Source: Comamonas sp. lk
GTDB lineage: Bacteria; Pseudomonadota; Gammaproteobacteria; Burkholderiales; Burkholderiaceae_C
Direction of reading: 5' to 3'
Assembly (NCBI GenBank): GCA_945875225.1
Contig: CAMCJY010000079.1
Location: forward strand, 1-7,919
Length of the DNA stretch: 7,919 nt
The notes under the pieces are model-generated. The model had not been told where the DNA came from and did not search any database. It was given only the letters and a program-made list of their open reading frames with translations. Shown piece after piece: positions 6,339 through 7,919 of this stretch (position 1 is the first letter of the stretch; each line of letters starts with the position of its first letter). The position numbers were made by a program, and so were the translations under genes.

Positions 6339-6809
6339 ATGAGTACCATGGACCTGGTGTTTTGGCGCCATGCCGAAGCGATCGACCTGGAACTGGTCGG
6401 CGACGACATGCTCAGAACCTTGAGCCCCCGAGGCGAAAAACAGGCGCAACGCATGGCCACTTGGCTGGACCGGCAGTTGCCAGCGGGCACCAAGGTGTTC
6501 AGCAGCCCCGCACTGCGCGCCGAGCAAACCGCCAAGGCCTTGGAGCGCAAATACAAGGTCAATGCTGCGCTCGCCCCCTTGGCTGGCGTAGATGAGCTTT
6601 TGCAGTTGGTGAACTGGCCGCATGCCAGCACCTGTGTGTTGGTCGTGGGGCATCAACCTACTATCGGCCAAGCGATCGCCCAACTGTTGGCCATGCCGGG
6701 CCAAACCTGCGCGGTAAAAAAAGGTGCGGTGTGGTGGTTACGCTACCGTGCGCGCCATGGTGAAGAAGAAACCACCGTTCTGAGCGTGCAGTCGCCGGAC
6801 TTGCTTTGA
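6339..6809 (+). CDS. sixA: Phosphohistidine phosphatase SixA-like (histidine phosphatase superfamily)
   Basis: This 156-residue protein is close to the length of E. coli SixA (161), which dephosphorylates phosphohistidine on signalling proteins such as ArcB. The RHG-type catalytic motif is RHAEA (10-14) with nucleophile H11. SSPALRAEQTA (55-65) carries the conserved Arg60, and VVGHQPTIG (102-110) carries the second catalytic His105. It is one small domain without the large insert of phosphoglycerate mutases, which favours SixA. ATG 6339 is chosen because AAAGGCGGG (6324-6332) lies just upstream. The frame is open back to a TTG at 6321 overlapping the ppk stop, and ATG 6348 is another in-frame option without a ribosome site. 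It is only 14 nt behind ppk1, so it is co-transcribed and possibly co-translated with it. Its natural substrate is not evident from sequence. Confidence 0.88.
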   Translation: MSTMDLVFWRHAEAIDLELVGDDMLRTLSPRGEKQAQRMATWLDRQLPAGTKVFSSPALRAEQTAKALERKYKVNAALAPLAGVDELLQLVNWPHASTCVLVVGHQPTIGQAIAQLLAMPGQTCAVKKGAVWWLRYRARHGEEETTVLSVQSPDLL

Positions 6810-6834
6810 GGTGGCGCCGATCTGGCCTGCGGCC

Positions 6835-7919
6835 TTAAGCGTCCAAGAACTCCATGGGCCAACCGGTTTTCTGCCAAGCCAGGGCTTCCTCGCGTAGCAA
6901 GTAGGCGGACTGGGGAAACTCAGCGGCCCAGCGGGCATCGCAACGTACTGTAACCACGCCTTTGCTTTGCGAGATCTGGACGCAGTCCATGCTCGGGTCG
7001 CGCCGGGCGTGGCACAAAATCACCGCAATGCGCAGCGCCATCAATTGGGCACGCAAGTCATCCAAGACCAGCTCAGCTTCGATTTTGCGCAATTTGCCGC
7101 GGTGTCCTAGCACCAGCAGGCTGAGCCGCTTCAATTCGTCTAGAGCAAAACCCATGGCATCGGCATTTTGCAAAATATAGGCGCCGTGCTTGTGGTGATC
7201 GCTGTGTGAAATATGGCTGCCGATCTCATGCAGTTCGCCAGCCCAGCGCAGCTTGCGCATGCTGCGGTTGGACTCGTCGCTAGGGTCTGGCGCTTGGTCG
7301 CCCAAAATTTGCACTAGCAAATGGCTAGCCAATTTAGCCACACGGCTGCCATGCGCGCGGTCTACATTGAATTTATTGGCCAGGCGCTCGACCGTATTGC
7401 TACGCAGGTCGCTGGCGCTCTCGCGTGAGCCTTGCATCTGGCACAAAAGGCCATGGCGCAAGCCGCCTGCAGTGGGGCTGAGGCTTTCAATACCCAGCAA
7501 GCTAAACACGGCACGGGTGACTGCCAAACCGCCGGCGATGATGGGTTTGCGGTCTTCGCGCAGACCGGGGATTTTGCTACCTTCGGCCTGGCCGGTTTCT
7601 ATGAGAACTTCCTTGAGCCAGTCCAGGCCTTGCGCAGTCACCAAGCCATCGGTCCAGCCGCCCGCTGCCAAGGCCTCACTGACTGCGCTGACGGTTCCGG
7701 CCGAGCCATAGGCGACGTCCCAATGGGCGGGATGGTAGGCCTGCAAGGCGCCATCCAATACGGCCTTGGCGGCGACTTCGGCCGTTTCAAATGACTTGCG
7801 CCGCCATTGCCCGTCGGGAAAATAACGGGTGGACCAGGCAATGCTGCCGACGCGAAAAGACTCCATTACACGCGGTTGTAGGTTCTGGCCCAAAATGAGC
7901 TCCGTCGATCGCCCGCCAA
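6835..7919 (-). CDS. ppx: Exopolyphosphatase, Ppx/GppA family, 5'-truncated by the window edge
   Basis: Ppx releases phosphate from the ends of polyphosphate in the cytoplasm; GppA relatives also hydrolyse pppGpp. The minus-strand frame is open to the window end, where it reads GGRSTELILG (7917-7888), the phosphate-binding loop of the ASKHA fold with Arg where many homologues have Gly or Ala. Counting from the in-frame TTG at 7893, which is not the start, other marks are AYGSAGTVSAVSE (61-73), RKPIIAGGLAV (115-125) and a C-terminal HD-like helical domain with LHEIGSHISHSDHHKHG (221-237). About 360 residues are present. Full proteins are near 500, so about 140 residues, including the expected catalytic Glu, lie outside. 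The neighbouring ppk1 favours Ppx over GppA. It converges on sixA with 25 bp between stop codons and no visible terminator. High confidence in the family. Confidence 0.93.
   Translation of the reverse strand, partial: GGRSTELILGQNLQPRVMESFRVGSIAWSTRYFPDGQWRRKSFETAEVAAKAVLDGALQAYHPAHWDVAYGSAGTVSAVSEALAAGGWTDGLVTAQGLDWLKEVLIETGQAEGSKIPGLREDRKPIIAGGLAVTRAVFSLLGIESLSPTAGGLRHGLLCQMQGSRESASDLRSNTVERLANKFNVDRAHGSRVAKLASHLLVQILGDQAPDPSDESNRSMRKLRWAGELHEIGSHISHSDHHKHGAYILQNADAMGFALDELKRLSLLVLGHRGKLRKIEAELVLDDLRAQLMALRIAVILCHARRDPSMDCVQISQSKGVVTVRCDARWAAEFPQSAYLLREEALAWQKTGWPMEFLDA

Noticed and set aside
6824..6834. GGCC-TGC-GGCC dyad between sixA and ppx as a terminator
   Set aside because: The stem is 4 bp with a 3-nt loop, and no T run follows in either direction.

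Overview
The window looks like chromosomal core DNA from a betaproteobacterium, most likely of the Comamonadaceae/Burkholderiales. This rests on the Burkholderiales style of the GlmM, PPK1, SixA and Ppx proteins, on a Comamonas/Neisseria-type general porin ending in Phe, and on a moderately high G+C content. I see no mobile element, tRNA, rRNA, CRISPR array or phage gene. The window cuts through a gene at each end: glmM lacks its start and ppx lacks its start.

Layout: (1) 1-1561, plus strand: the last three quarters of glmM, overlapping by four bases (ATGA) with a GNAT acetyltransferase gene. (2) 1562-1723: a short gap with a hairpin flanked by A and T tracts, which can terminate transcription in both directions between the convergent GNAT and porin genes. 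(3) 1724-2800, minus strand: an outer-membrane porin. (4) 2801-3016: a divergent control region of about 216 bp. It holds two PHO-box-like 7-4-7 repeats, one facing each gene, and a perfect inverted repeat in the porin leader. (5) 3017-4021, plus strand: a secreted calcineurin-like phosphatase with unusual metal-site motifs, followed by a hairpin terminator. (6) 4022-4209: the ppk control region, with a candidate promoter inside a perfect 7-bp inverted repeat. (7) 4210-6809, plus strand: ppk1 then sixA, 14 nt apart. (8) 6835-7919, minus strand: ppx, converging on sixA with only 25 bp between the stop codons.

The common theme of the right two thirds is phosphate. PPK1 builds polyphosphate, Ppx degrades it, and SixA removes phosphate from histidine. 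The secreted phosphatase and the porin, if the PHO-box reading is right, would release phosphate in the periplasm and admit phosphate compounds across the outer membrane. In many Burkholderiales, as I recall, the space between glmM and ppk is occupied by pstSCAB-phoU-phoB-phoR. Those genes are absent here, and the GNAT, porin and phosphatase genes take their place.

I did not find a clearly new system. The most interesting signals are the paired PHO-like elements between porin and phosphatase, the divergent metal site of that phosphatase, and the tight pairing of a phosphohistidine phosphatase with a phosphohistidine enzyme (PPK1).
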